The notes under the pieces: generated by a model | The model's input: only the letters and a program-made list of their open reading frames with translations | What the model was told of the DNA's origin: nothing | The model's database searches: none | Part shown: positions 24,888 to 33,020 of the stretch, piece after piece | Position numbering within the stretch: the first letter of the stretch is position 1 | Layout: the number at the start of each line of letters is the position of its first letter | Source: DAONDQ01 sp035402645 | GTDB taxonomy: Bacteria > Cloacimonadota > Cloacimonadia > Cloacimonadales > DAONDQ01 | Direction of reading: 5' to 3' | Length of the DNA stretch: 64,000 nt | NCBI GenBank assembly: GCA_035402645.1 | Contig: DAONDQ010000003.1 | Coordinates: forward strand, 1-64,000 | Program-made: the position numbers and the translations under genes

Positions 24888-26678
24888 TTATTTTTTACTA
24901 CCGAAAGGCTTGTATTCCTTTCCACCTCCGGAGAAACCGGAGTTTTTATAGAATTCTACAAAGGTAAGACGCATGGGATGAACGAATCCTCCCAATGAGC
25001 CCAACGCAATATTGACAGAATGTCCGACGACCATGAATACGATGAAGATGATCGGTCCGATAATGGGAATGGAGCCGAACTGCTGTGCCATGGAATTGAT
25101 GACGAATCCCAGGATACCGCCCGATACACCGAGTGCAAACAAACGAATGTAGGACAGCAGGTCTCCAAAGAAGCCCGTCACAATATTATACATTTCCCAG
25201 ATTCCCAATCCCAGGTTCACAAAGATGTTCTTCCCAGGTGAATTGAAGAAGAATATCAGGAATAAGGCAACGTAAATGACATATGGCATGTATTCTTTTA
25301 AAACAGCAGGTGGATTTGCACCAAGCATGGGTGAGCCAAGAACACTGACTGCAATCATGAACAGGAATGTTCCAATGGTGGAAATCCCCGCCTTGAAGCC
25401 TCCATTCTTTACTCGGTTGAAGAAATTCATGATCACGCCAAATAGAATCTGGATCACGCCAAGCAGCAACGCAAAGTTGAATATCTGTGTTTTATCGGTT
25501 ATCGGTATGTATTTACCGATTCCCTTGAATTTGGTCATGTCAAAGGCGAGTAGTGAACCCATTACAAACCCCATGACAGCTGTAGACAAGCCCAGTACCT
25601 GAGCAAGCGACAGCAAGGGTTTGACCTTTGGATCCTTGACTTTGAATTTGAAAAAAGTTGCCGCAGCGAAAATCAGGAGCCCGTATCCCACATCGGCAGT
25701 GCAGAATCCGAAGAACAGCATGAAGAATGGGGCAAAGAAAGCAGTCAAATCGAGTTCCATATAAGATGGAAGAGAGTACAACTTTCCAATGGGCTCGAAA
25801 AGCTTCGCATACCAGTTATTCTTGAGCTGGATCGGAACTTTATCATCTTCTGAAGGTTCCTCAGCATAATAATAGATGCTCTGCTTTTCAAGGAATTCAA
25901 CCAATCCCGCTTCGAGTGGTTTGGAAACCCATCCTCTCAGGATGATGATCTGATCATCAGCATCCTTGATGACATTCATGCGGGTATCTTCGAACTCGAA
26001 CTTTGCCATCAGGTCATCCCTGTATTGAATCAGGTGGGGAAGTTCCCTGGCAGCACAATCATTGAATTCCTGTTCTATCGTTTCCTGTTCAGCGACTAAG
26101 TCCTGCTGCTTGTGCAGCGCTTCAGAAAGAGAAATGTCGGGTAGCTTGTAATGTTCAGCATCGATATTGATCTCTTCCTCTGCTTTATGAATGACGGCAA
26201 AATACAATACCTGTCCAATTGTCTGGATGATCTCGATGGAATAGGTTTCCATCCATTCATCCTTGAACTTGTTCTTGGAGCAGATATATAAATCGATATA
26301 AATATCCTTCGATTCGAGATCATGCAGCTGCTGGCGTGAGAATTCACCCCAGGGTTCCAGATTGGAAATGATCTTACGAACCGATAGTATCTTCTGTGCA
26401 ATGGCATCCTTTTCACGAATGCGGGAATTCAGTTGTGTGATGATCTCTTCAGGGGTCCTGGTGAGAGGCACATCCTGAGCCTGCTGATTGCGTTTCTTCA
26501 GGAAATGGATCGCCTGCATGGCTGCATCGATCTTATCCCTGCTTTCCTTGAGAGCCGGATCATGTGCGCCAATTGTACGAATGATATGCAGCACACCGAG
26601 ATTCTGCAGGTTCTTGAGGAAATCATCGTAATCGTTGTGATGGATCAGGAACGTGTACTTTTTCATTGGTATTATCAT
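24888..26678 (-). CDS. ntpI: V-type ATPase subunit I (a subunit, membrane stator)
   Basis: This 596-residue protein has an N-terminal cytoplasmic half (about 1-300) with coiled-coil segments that contacts the peripheral stalks, and a C-terminal half with about seven or eight membrane helices (FFAPFFMLFFGFCTADVGYG, LLSYIRLFALGVSGGILG, GHSVNIALGSLGGFVHPMRL). The SYIRLFALG segment carries the conserved Arg that faces the proteolipid ring. The ATG overlaps the subunit D stop as ATGA; a second Met four codons later is an alternative start. Confidence 0.95.
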   Translation of the reverse strand: MIIPMKKYTFLIHHNDYDDFLKNLQNLGVLHIIRTIGAHDPALKESRDKIDAAMQAIHFLKKRNQQAQDVPLTRTPEEIITQLNSRIREKDAIAQKILSVRKIISNLEPWGEFSRQQLHDLESKDIYIDLYICSKNKFKDEWMETYSIEIIQTIGQVLYFAVIHKAEEEINIDAEHYKLPDISLSEALHKQQDLVAEQETIEQEFNDCAARELPHLIQYRDDLMAKFEFEDTRMNVIKDADDQIIILRGWVSKPLEAGLVEFLEKQSIYYYAEEPSEDDKVPIQLKNNWYAKLFEPIGKLYSLPSYMELDLTAFFAPFFMLFFGFCTADVGYGLLIFAAATFFKFKVKDPKVKPLLSLAQVLGLSTAVMGFVMGSLLAFDMTKFKGIGKYIPITDKTQIFNFALLLGVIQILFGVIMNFFNRVKNGGFKAGISTIGTFLFMIAVSVLGSPMLGANPPAVLKEYMPYVIYVALFLIFFFNSPGKNIFVNLGLGIWEMYNIVTGFFGDLLSYIRLFALGVSGGILGFVINSMAQQFGSIPIIGPIIFIVFMVVGHSVNIALGSLGGFVHPMRLTFVEFYKNSGFSGGGKEYKPFGSKK

Positions 26679-27271
26679 GATGCCACCTCACTGTTCCTGT
26701 TCTTCATAATCTTCTGACCTGATTTTGAAAGGTTCTCCTCGTCTTCCAGGAAGCGCTTGATCTTACGGATTGCATCCTCGTAAGCCGGGATCTGGACTTT
26801 CTCATAGAGGTTCACTTTTTGGGTGGTCTTCTTTCTTACCTGGTCCAATATCCTCATTTTGCGGATATAGAACTGTCTTTCAATCGTGATGGCAGAAAGT
26901 TCTTCTATGATCTTGATACCGTCGAGATACCACTTCGGTCTGTTGAATACGCTGAACTCCGCATAATCATAGGTGATGTTACCCATGATTGGGATCTTGA
27001 CCCCTGCGATCTTCTTGGTGTGCATTTCAACGTTCCGAATGCTGATCAGTTTGGTATCGAATTCAGTCCAGAGACGCATGAATTTCTCCAGGGCAGCTGT
27101 CTTTTGCTTTACCTTGGCTTCAAATTCAGTCGCCATATCACGGGCACGCTTCACTTCCATACGAAGGGCAGACTCCTTGTTCTTCAGGGTGGGAAGAGCA
27201 CGCACTCTGACTCGCAACTGACGATTCAGGTCGTTCAAGGAAGTTTTGTTGTATTGAAAGCGTACTGCCAT
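26675..27271 (-). CDS. ntpD: V-type ATPase subunit D (central shaft)
   Basis: This 198-residue, almost wholly helical protein begins MAVRFQYNKTSLNDLNRQLR, as subunit D proteins do, and forms the long coiled coil of the rotor axle inside the A3B3 head. It is 11 bp after subunit B and overlaps subunit I by 4 nt. A separate subunit F, which normally caps D, is not present in the operon. Confidence 0.93.
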   Translation of the reverse strand: MAVRFQYNKTSLNDLNRQLRVRVRALPTLKNKESALRMEVKRARDMATEFEAKVKQKTAALEKFMRLWTEFDTKLISIRNVEMHTKKIAGVKIPIMGNITYDYAEFSVFNRPKWYLDGIKIIEELSAITIERQFYIRKMRILDQVRKKTTQKVNLYEKVQIPAYEDAIRKIKRFLEDEENLSKSGQKIMKNRNSEVAS

Positions 27272-27282
27272 AATCTGAAATC

Positions 27283-28611
27283 CTAATTATCTTTCTTTGG
27301 CCAGTATTGATCGACAAATTCCTTCTTTATACCGACTTCTGCCTGTGAGAAGTATTTGGCAAAGAGGTTCCATGAAGTATCGAGCATGGTATCGACATCG
27401 ATATTCACATCGATGGCGAGCAGTTTGTTTGAATATTCCTTCGCATATTTCAGGAGACGTTCATCATAATCAGTCAGGTCGAAACCGTTCTCCAACTTGG
27501 TCTTTGCATTGGCTGCATCGGCATAGAGACGAACGGCAGCATTCATGACCTGCGGGTGGTCGGATCTTGTCTTGGAACCGATCACAAGCTGTTTCAGACG
27601 TGACAAGCTGCGGAACGGGTCAACGATGACCTTTCCGATATCGGTGTCACGACGGAGGAACAACTGACCTTCCGTGATATATCCTGTGTTGTCGGGAATT
27701 GCGTGCGTGATGTCTCCACCGGAAAGTGTGGTCACTGCCACGATGGTGATGGAACCGCCTGCAGGGAACTGCACCGCCTTCTCATAGATACGTGCCAGGT
27801 CTGAATAGAGTGAACCGGGCATACTATCCTTGGAAGGGATCTGGTCCATACGGTTGGAAACAATACTCAAGGCATCGCAGTAAAGTGTCATGTCGGTGAG
27901 CAGAACGAGAACCTTCTCATTCTTCTCCACGGCAAAGTATTCTGCTGCAGCCAGGGTCATATTGGGTACGAGAAGTCTTTCCACAGGTGGATCTTCCGTC
28001 GTATTCATAAAGGAAATGATACGGTCGAGGGCACCTGCATTCTCAAATGTATTCTTGTAGAAAAGATAATCGTCATGAGACATACCCATTCCGCCGAGAA
28101 TGATCTTATCAGCTTGGGCTCTCAATGCCACCATTGCCATGACCTGATTGAAAGGCTGGTCGGGGTCAGCGAAGAAGGGGATCTTCTGTCCTGTGACAAG
28201 CGTGTTGTTCAGGTCAATACCTGCGATACCTGTTGCAATCAGCTCAGATGGCTGTTTACGGCGTACAGGGTTCACAGAGGGACCACCGATCTCGACTTCA
28301 GGGCCTTCCACTTCCGGACCTTCGTCGATTGGGTCGCCATAGGCATTGAAGAAACGACCGGCAAGAAGGTCACTTACCTTCAGCACCGGAGGTTTGCCGA
28401 GGAATACGACTTCAGCGGCTGTGCTGATGCCTTCGGTACCTGAGAAGATCTGGAGTGTGACATTGTCATTCATGATCTTCACGACCTGGGACAGTCTTCC
28501 GTCCACAATCGCCATTTCCTCGTTACCGATTCCCGTTGCCTGTACTGTACAGGTGGCTTTGGTGATTTGATTCAATTGTGTATATATTCTTTGAAATGCT
28601 CTGGTTTCCAT
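27283..28611 (-). CDS. ntpB: V-type ATPase subunit B (regulatory nucleotide-binding)
   Basis: This 442-residue non-catalytic subunit of the A3B3 hexamer shows the family motifs ATGIAGIDLNNTLVTGQKIPFF (degenerate P-loop region), VLLTDMTLYCDALS and MPGSLYSDLARIYEKA, and lacks a GxxxxGKT Walker A. Its ATG overlaps the subunit A stop (TAATG), indicating translational coupling that would keep A and B equimolar. Confidence 0.97.
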   Translation of the reverse strand: METRAFQRIYTQLNQITKATCTVQATGIGNEEMAIVDGRLSQVVKIMNDNVTLQIFSGTEGISTAAEVVFLGKPPVLKVSDLLAGRFFNAYGDPIDEGPEVEGPEVEIGGPSVNPVRRKQPSELIATGIAGIDLNNTLVTGQKIPFFADPDQPFNQVMAMVALRAQADKIILGGMGMSHDDYLFYKNTFENAGALDRIISFMNTTEDPPVERLLVPNMTLAAAEYFAVEKNEKVLVLLTDMTLYCDALSIVSNRMDQIPSKDSMPGSLYSDLARIYEKAVQFPAGGSITIVAVTTLSGGDITHAIPDNTGYITEGQLFLRRDTDIGKVIVDPFRSLSRLKQLVIGSKTRSDHPQVMNAAVRLYADAANAKTKLENGFDLTDYDERLLKYAKEYSNKLLAIDVNIDVDTMLDTSWNLFAKYFSQAEVGIKKEFVDQYWPKKDN

Positions 28612-30368
28612 TATTCCACCCCTCTTTCCTTAACAGATTTCCGAACTTCTTCTTCGAACTGTTTGAAATTATCAGACTGGAACTTGGAATAGTTCATCTG
28701 CTTGCATAGGTTGACGATGTTCTTGAAGAAAGGCATAACCTCTTCGAAGGTATCGAAACGAAAATCTGTCTTGCAGATATCGAGAATGAGCTTCATCATG
28801 TACTTCTGTCTTTCCATCGGAGTGGATTGGTCGATCTTGTCGAATCCGTCCTGTTGGAGAATGACAAAGTCAATGAGCTCTGATTTCCAGAACTTCTCGT
28901 GATAGTTCAAAGGCACACCGTCATCACCGAGGATGTTGATCTGCTCGTAGGCTTCACGACCACGAAGGAGAATATCCTTGGCAAATGTGACATCTTCAAC
29001 CCAATTCGGGTCGATATTTTTATTCATATATTCCTGGAGTTCAGGATATTCGAGGTATTTGGAATAACTGTCGATGGGATCGACAGCCGGATAGCGCTTA
29101 CTGTCCGCTCTCTGCTGGGAAAGTGCATAAAAACAGCGGGCTGCCTTCTTTGTGGATTCGGTAACCGGTTCCTTCAAGTTACCACCGGCAGGGGACACAG
29201 TACCGATAAAGGTAATGGAGCCTGTTTCACCATTATTGAGATAGGTGAATCCTGCACGGGAGTAGAAGTTGGAAATGATTGCCGGCAAGTCCATCGGGAA
29301 AGCGTCCGGTCCGGGAAGTTCTTCCATGCGGTTTGACATTTCACGGAGTGCCTGTGCCCAACGGGAAGTGGAGTCTGCAAGCAGCAGGACTTTCAGTCCC
29401 ATGGAACGGTAGTACTCGGCAATGGTCATTGCCGTGTAAACAGAGGCTTCACGAGCTGCGACCGGCATGTTGGAAGTGTTACAGATGATGATGGTTCTTT
29501 CCATCAGTTTACGACCTGTACGCGGGTCATCCAGTTCGGGGAATTCCACGAAGAGTTCCACCACTTCGTTGGCTCTTTCACCGCAGGCTGCCACAATGAT
29601 CAGATCTGCTTCCGCATGTTTGGATAACTGGTGCTGAAGCACTGTCTTACCACAGCCGAAAGGACCGGGAATGAAGCCTGTTCCACCTTCAGCGATGGGA
29701 TTCAGACTGTCGATGATACGAACACCTGTTTCCATCAGTTTGAAGGGACGTGGTTTTTCCTTGTAGGCTTTAATGGGAAGCTTCACAGGCCAGTTCTGGA
29801 CCATGGTCACATTCATCTTGTTGCCCTTGGCGTCAGTGAGAGTGGCGATCACATCATTCACATTGTATTCACCGGGTCCTGCCACACTGGCAACGGTATA
29901 TTTGTCTTCCAGTCCAAGAGGAACCATGATCTTGTGATTGATCCAATTTTCCTTCACTTCACCGAGGAAGAAACCTGCTTCCACGATATCACCTGTTTTG
30001 GCAATGGGTTTGAATTCCCATAATTTGTCTTCATCCAGAGCATGGGTTCTTTCACCACGCTTTAGGAAGATACCTTCCATTTTGTTGAGATCATTTTGTA
30101 ATCCATCATAGCTTTTAGACAGCATACCAGGACCAAGGGTAACTTCCAGCATCTTGCCAGTGAATTCAACCTTGTATCCCACCTTTAGTCCGCGTGTGCT
30201 TTCGAACACCTGGGCATAAGCGGTCTTGCCCAAAATCTTGATGACTTCCGCCATCAATGGTGTGCCTTCCAGATCGATGATACAGATCTCATTCTGAGAG
30301 ACTGGACCATTAATCTCGACGAGCACCAGATTGGCGATAACCCCTTTGATGCTACCTGTTGTCATCAT
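28611..30368 (-). CDS. ntpA: V-type ATPase subunit A (catalytic)
   Basis: This 585-residue catalytic subunit has Walker A GPFGCGKT (residues 235-242), the catalytic Glu in CGERANEV, Walker B region LKVLLLADSTSRWAQALREM and the large non-homologous insertion after the N-terminal barrel typical of A subunits. It hydrolyses or makes ATP at the cytoplasmic face. The ATG overlaps the stop of the DUF2764 gene (ATGATG); a second Met follows at once and either could be used. Confidence 0.98.
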   Translation of the reverse strand: MMTTGSIKGVIANLVLVEINGPVSQNEICIIDLEGTPLMAEVIKILGKTAYAQVFESTRGLKVGYKVEFTGKMLEVTLGPGMLSKSYDGLQNDLNKMEGIFLKRGERTHALDEDKLWEFKPIAKTGDIVEAGFFLGEVKENWINHKIMVPLGLEDKYTVASVAGPGEYNVNDVIATLTDAKGNKMNVTMVQNWPVKLPIKAYKEKPRPFKLMETGVRIIDSLNPIAEGGTGFIPGPFGCGKTVLQHQLSKHAEADLIIVAACGERANEVVELFVEFPELDDPRTGRKLMERTIIICNTSNMPVAAREASVYTAMTIAEYYRSMGLKVLLLADSTSRWAQALREMSNRMEELPGPDAFPMDLPAIISNFYSRAGFTYLNNGETGSITFIGTVSPAGGNLKEPVTESTKKAARCFYALSQQRADSKRYPAVDPIDSYSKYLEYPELQEYMNKNIDPNWVEDVTFAKDILLRGREAYEQINILGDDGVPLNYHEKFWKSELIDFVILQQDGFDKIDQSTPMERQKYMMKLILDICKTDFRFDTFEEVMPFFKNIVNLCKQMNYSKFQSDNFKQFEEEVRKSVKERGVE

Positions 30369-31207
30369 ATTCTATCCTTTTTCGCTAATGTAAAATCTTC
30401 ACTGAATTGGAAGCTGTCCTCCAATTCATCCAATATGCTCTGGAATTTATCCTTCCCCAATTCCGGTTTCAACTTCTGCCATCTTTCGGCAATCATGACC
30501 TTTGCCAGATAACCGAGGATGATATCCATGTCGAAGTAGTGAAAGAAATTCCTATCATCTATCCAATTCCATTTCAGTTGATCCACCAACCTTTCCCTTT
30601 CCATGATATCAGGATTTTCAAATATCTGGAACAGCTTATCGAGATATGGGAACATATGGGAAACACCAAAATCAGTGGCATTGCTTAGGCGGATGATATT
30701 GCTGACTTCATCGAAGCCCACAATCTCCTTTTCATGAGGAATGCCGTTCTTTCTGCAATACAGGGCAGTCTGCAGATTATTGATGTTTCTCTCGAATTCG
30801 AACCATTCGCGGATGAAAGCATTGGGACTGGATAATACGTGTTCGTAGAATAACGTGGTCAGTTGGTTTTCCCAGGACAATTCAGGATAAATAGGTATTT
30901 CTTCCTTCACTGCACTGAGGAACCTTTTCATGAATTCAGGCAATATCTGTGGATCCTTGATTTCATCTTCAAGGACGAATGGGGGATAATTTCCCTGGTT
31001 TTTCCAGGGTTTATGCAGGTTGAGAGCCAAACTTAACAGATTATCCCTGTCATCCGGAAGAAATAGAAGTTCAACCAATTCATAATCATCTTCATGAATA
31101 TGGTACTTCATATCCTGCCTGAAGGCATCCAGATCGCGCGCAGGCTTTGCATCTTCTATGGAAATAGAAGGTAAGCCGGCTACATAATAATAATATTCTC
31201 TACCCAT
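30365..31207 (-). CDS. V-ATPase operon protein of the DUF2764 type
   Basis: This 280-residue helical protein begins REYYYYVAGLPSISIEDAK. Genes of this family sit between subunits E and A in V-ATPase operons of Chlamydia, spirochaetes and Bacteroidetes, exactly as here. Its fold is predicted to be all helical, and it contains acidic and aromatic residues (NWIDDRNFFHYFDMDIILGYLAKVMIAERW). Because the operon has no separate subunit C, it is a natural candidate for the C/d-like rotor cap that links shaft to ring; this is inference. It is coupled to subunit A by a 4-nt overlap. Confidence 0.8.
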   Translation of the reverse strand: MGREYYYYVAGLPSISIEDAKPARDLDAFRQDMKYHIHEDDYELVELLFLPDDRDNLLSLALNLHKPWKNQGNYPPFVLEDEIKDPQILPEFMKRFLSAVKEEIPIYPELSWENQLTTLFYEHVLSSPNAFIREWFEFERNINNLQTALYCRKNGIPHEKEIVGFDEVSNIIRLSNATDFGVSHMFPYLDKLFQIFENPDIMERERLVDQLKWNWIDDRNFFHYFDMDIILGYLAKVMIAERWQKLKPELGKDKFQSILDELEDSFQFSEDFTLAKKDRI

Positions 31208-31212
31208 GGATT

Positions 31213-31824
31213 CTATTCACCATAGAGTATTTTAATGGCTCTCGGGCGAAGATAGTGCTTAAAGAAATTGGCGAAATCCTCATCGGTGAAGTTGATCTTA
31301 AAACTACCGTCTGCAGGTCCGATTGAATAACCGGATTTCAGGTTTTCGCTGTATTCAACCTTGATCCCCTGCTTGAAGATATTGGAGGCAGATTGTTTGA
31401 AGAAATCATCCATTTCCTTTTCCAGGTTCTTCGGAAAAACCAGTGCTATCTCACCTGATTCATCACCTTCTTTCCAATTCTGGATGGTTGCTTCCACCAT
31501 TTTCTTCAGGAAACCGCTATCTTCCCAGATCTTATCAGCAGCAGGGTCTATTGCTTTCGTGATGATAAGTTCGGAGATCTGCTGCTTCAGGGCACTCATT
31601 GCCTGTTTTGCAGCCAATTGCAGTTCGGCGTTAACATTCTTGCGGGTTTCATTTGCTAAAGCTTGAGCTTCCTGCCGAATACGATTGGCATCGTCCTCGG
31701 CTTTCTTCAACGTATCTGCAGCCTTGGCGTTGGTTTCGGCAAGTATGCGATCTGCTTCCTGCTTCGCCTTGTCAACACCTTCCTGGTAGATTCGTTCGGT
31801 TAATTCTTGAAGTTTATCAGCCAT
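31213..31824 (-). CDS. ntpE: V-type ATPase subunit E (peripheral stalk)
   Basis: The start at 31824 is chosen because GGAGAAG lies just upstream and gives MADKLQELTERIYQEGVDKA; an ATG 4 codons earlier overlaps that RBS. The 203-residue protein has a long N-terminal coiled coil (about 10-95) and a globular C-terminal domain (about 110-203, FKINFTDEDFANFFKHYLRP). It forms the stator stalk. No separate subunit G/H gene was found, so E may dimerise or a partner is encoded elsewhere. It is the first gene of the operon. Confidence 0.92.
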   Translation of the reverse strand: MADKLQELTERIYQEGVDKAKQEADRILAETNAKAADTLKKAEDDANRIRQEAQALANETRKNVNAELQLAAKQAMSALKQQISELIITKAIDPAADKIWEDSGFLKKMVEATIQNWKEGDESGEIALVFPKNLEKEMDDFFKQSASNIFKQGIKVEYSENLKSGYSIGPADGSFKINFTDEDFANFFKHYLRPRAIKILYGE

Positions 31825-31883
31825 CGTCTTCTCCATTATTGCTTTTTCTCAAGTTTACTCAAAGACTAAAATCCAATTATACT

Positions 31884-31889
31884 TGTCAA
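31884..31889 (-). promoter_or_regulatory. TTGACA box upstream of the V-ATPase operon
   Basis: On the minus strand TTGACA lies 60 nt before the subunit E start, and TATAAT follows only 2 nt later. The spacing is wrong for a standard -35/-10 pair, so which hexamer is used is unclear. The box matches a recurring TTGAC element upstream of at least eleven other genes in the window. Confidence 0.4.
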
Positions 31890-31992
31890 TTGAAATTAAA
31901 GGGTTTATAATAAGTAGTGCTGTAGCGTTTTGCGGTATGAACCTGCCTGGACTTCCTGTTTAAATTTCTTCTTTTTTATTATTCATTCTGAA

Positions 31993-32490
31993 TCAGGAAA
32001 GCGCTTCTTCTATTGCGTCTATGACCACTTTGTCTAATGGCTTAACAGGGGTTTTGAACCGATTAATGATCTTTCCTTCCCTCGAGATAAGAAATTTATT
32101 GAAATTCCAGGTGATGGTTCCATTGAATTTGGGGTTAGTTTCCTTGCTGGTCAGATACTTGTAGAGAGGATGAATGTCCTTTCCTTTCACCGATATCTTC
32201 CAAAACATGGGGAAAGTCACATGATAATTCACCTGGCAGAAGTGCAGAATTTCCTCATTGTTACCGGGTTCCTGGTGCAGGAAGTTGTTGGCTGGAAAAC
32301 CAAGAATAACGAATCCTTTATCCTGATAACGATCATAAAGTTGCTGCAACCCGCCATATTGTGGTGTATAACCGCATTTACTGGCAGTGTTTACGATTAA
32401 TAACACTTTGCCTTTGTATTCATCAAGTGACTTGTCAAAACCATAGATATCCTTCACGGTAAATTGATAGATGGATTGTGTTGTTTCCAT
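31993..32490 (-). CDS. Glutathione peroxidase family thiol peroxidase (Cys type)
   Basis: This 165-residue protein carries a peroxidatic Cys C39 in NTASKCGYTPQY where selenoenzymes have Sec, with the other tetrad residues Q73 (LHQEPG), W128 and N129 (TWNF). C85 in LHFCQVNY is placed like the resolving Cys of thioredoxin-dependent members. It has no signal peptide, so it is a cytoplasmic peroxide-reducing enzyme probably fed by thioredoxin. RBS GGAGGAA precedes the ATG. It is transcribed alone. Confidence 0.95.
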   Translation of the reverse strand: METTQSIYQFTVKDIYGFDKSLDEYKGKVLLIVNTASKCGYTPQYGGLQQLYDRYQDKGFVILGFPANNFLHQEPGNNEEILHFCQVNYHVTFPMFWKISVKGKDIHPLYKYLTSKETNPKFNGTITWNFNKFLISREGKIINRFKTPVKPLDKVVIDAIEEALS

Positions 32491-32597
32491 GCCTGTTCCT
32501 CCAAGAACATACTTTTACTAAAAAAATAAACATATTCGTTCCATAGAACAATCAAAACAATCACAGCGAACGACTCTAAAAAATTACTGAATCCTCA

Positions 32598-32693
32598 CTT
32601 AAATTTCCCTTATCCATCTCTTACGTTTTAAGAGAATCTTAAGAGAGGCTTGAGGGATGCTTAGGTGTTGTTTAAGTGTCGCTCTTTGAGTGC
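32598..32693. repeat. Head-to-head array of degenerate 11-bp units
   Basis: CTTA recurs at 32598, 32609 and 32620, and its complement-type core T(A/G)(A/G)G at 32629, 32640, 32651, 32662 and 32673, always 11 bp apart. Individual right-hand units are TTAAGAGAATC (32628), TTAAGAGAGGC (32639) and TTGAGGGATGC (32650), with further decay outward. The orientation flips at about 32624-32628. A second array with the same period and symmetry but another sequence is at 59320-59420. Confidence 0.7.
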
Positions 32694-32698
32694 TGATT

Positions 32699-32757
32699 TC
32701 AAACAGTAAGCTTGTCTTTCGCCTGCAGTATGATTTCCAAGTCCAGTTCTAACATAT
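32699..32757 (-). pseudogene. Relic of a MutS-like C-terminus
   Basis: Read on the minus strand, the frame ending in TGA at 32699-32701 encodes INMLELDLEIILQAKDKLTV. This aligns with the last residues of the MutS-like protein at 40041 (EILGLDLEVIVQAKDNV): 10 of 13 core positions are identical. Nothing upstream continues the similarity. It is probably the surviving tail of a deleted paralogue; chance similarity cannot be excluded without a search. Confidence 0.45.
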
Positions 32758-33020
32758 TTATTAATAAAAATAGAATGTTTATTATGAAAATTCTGAATAG
32801 TCAAACGCTTAGTTAACAATTAGAGAAAAGAGCATGATATTTTTACTATTGTCATATATATATTTGTTAGTTAATTACGCACAAGTTGTCCACCAATTTT
32901 CCGAAATAGTCACACTTAATCTATGAAGGGATGTTGTGCCCATAATAGAGTTTCTCATGTCATTTTTTTGTGATTTAACATCATAATTGCGCAATTAATC
33001 ACTACGAATATGGAGATGAA

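Larger units (their letters stand above)
32491..33020. other. AT-rich intergenic region with 11-bp array and gene relic
   Basis: No intact gene was found. The region holds a head-to-head array of degenerate 11-bp units (32598-32693) and, adjoining it, a minus-strand frame fragment matching the C-terminus of the MutS-like gene at 40041 (32699-32757). The rest is AT-rich leader of the following gene, with no recognised promoter. Confidence 0.6.

Noticed and set aside
32491..33020. Origin of replication suggested by the iteron-like 11-bp array in AT-rich DNA
   Set aside because: No DnaA boxes (TTATCCACA type), no dnaA, dnaN or rep gene nearby, and the second array at 59320 is also away from such genes.
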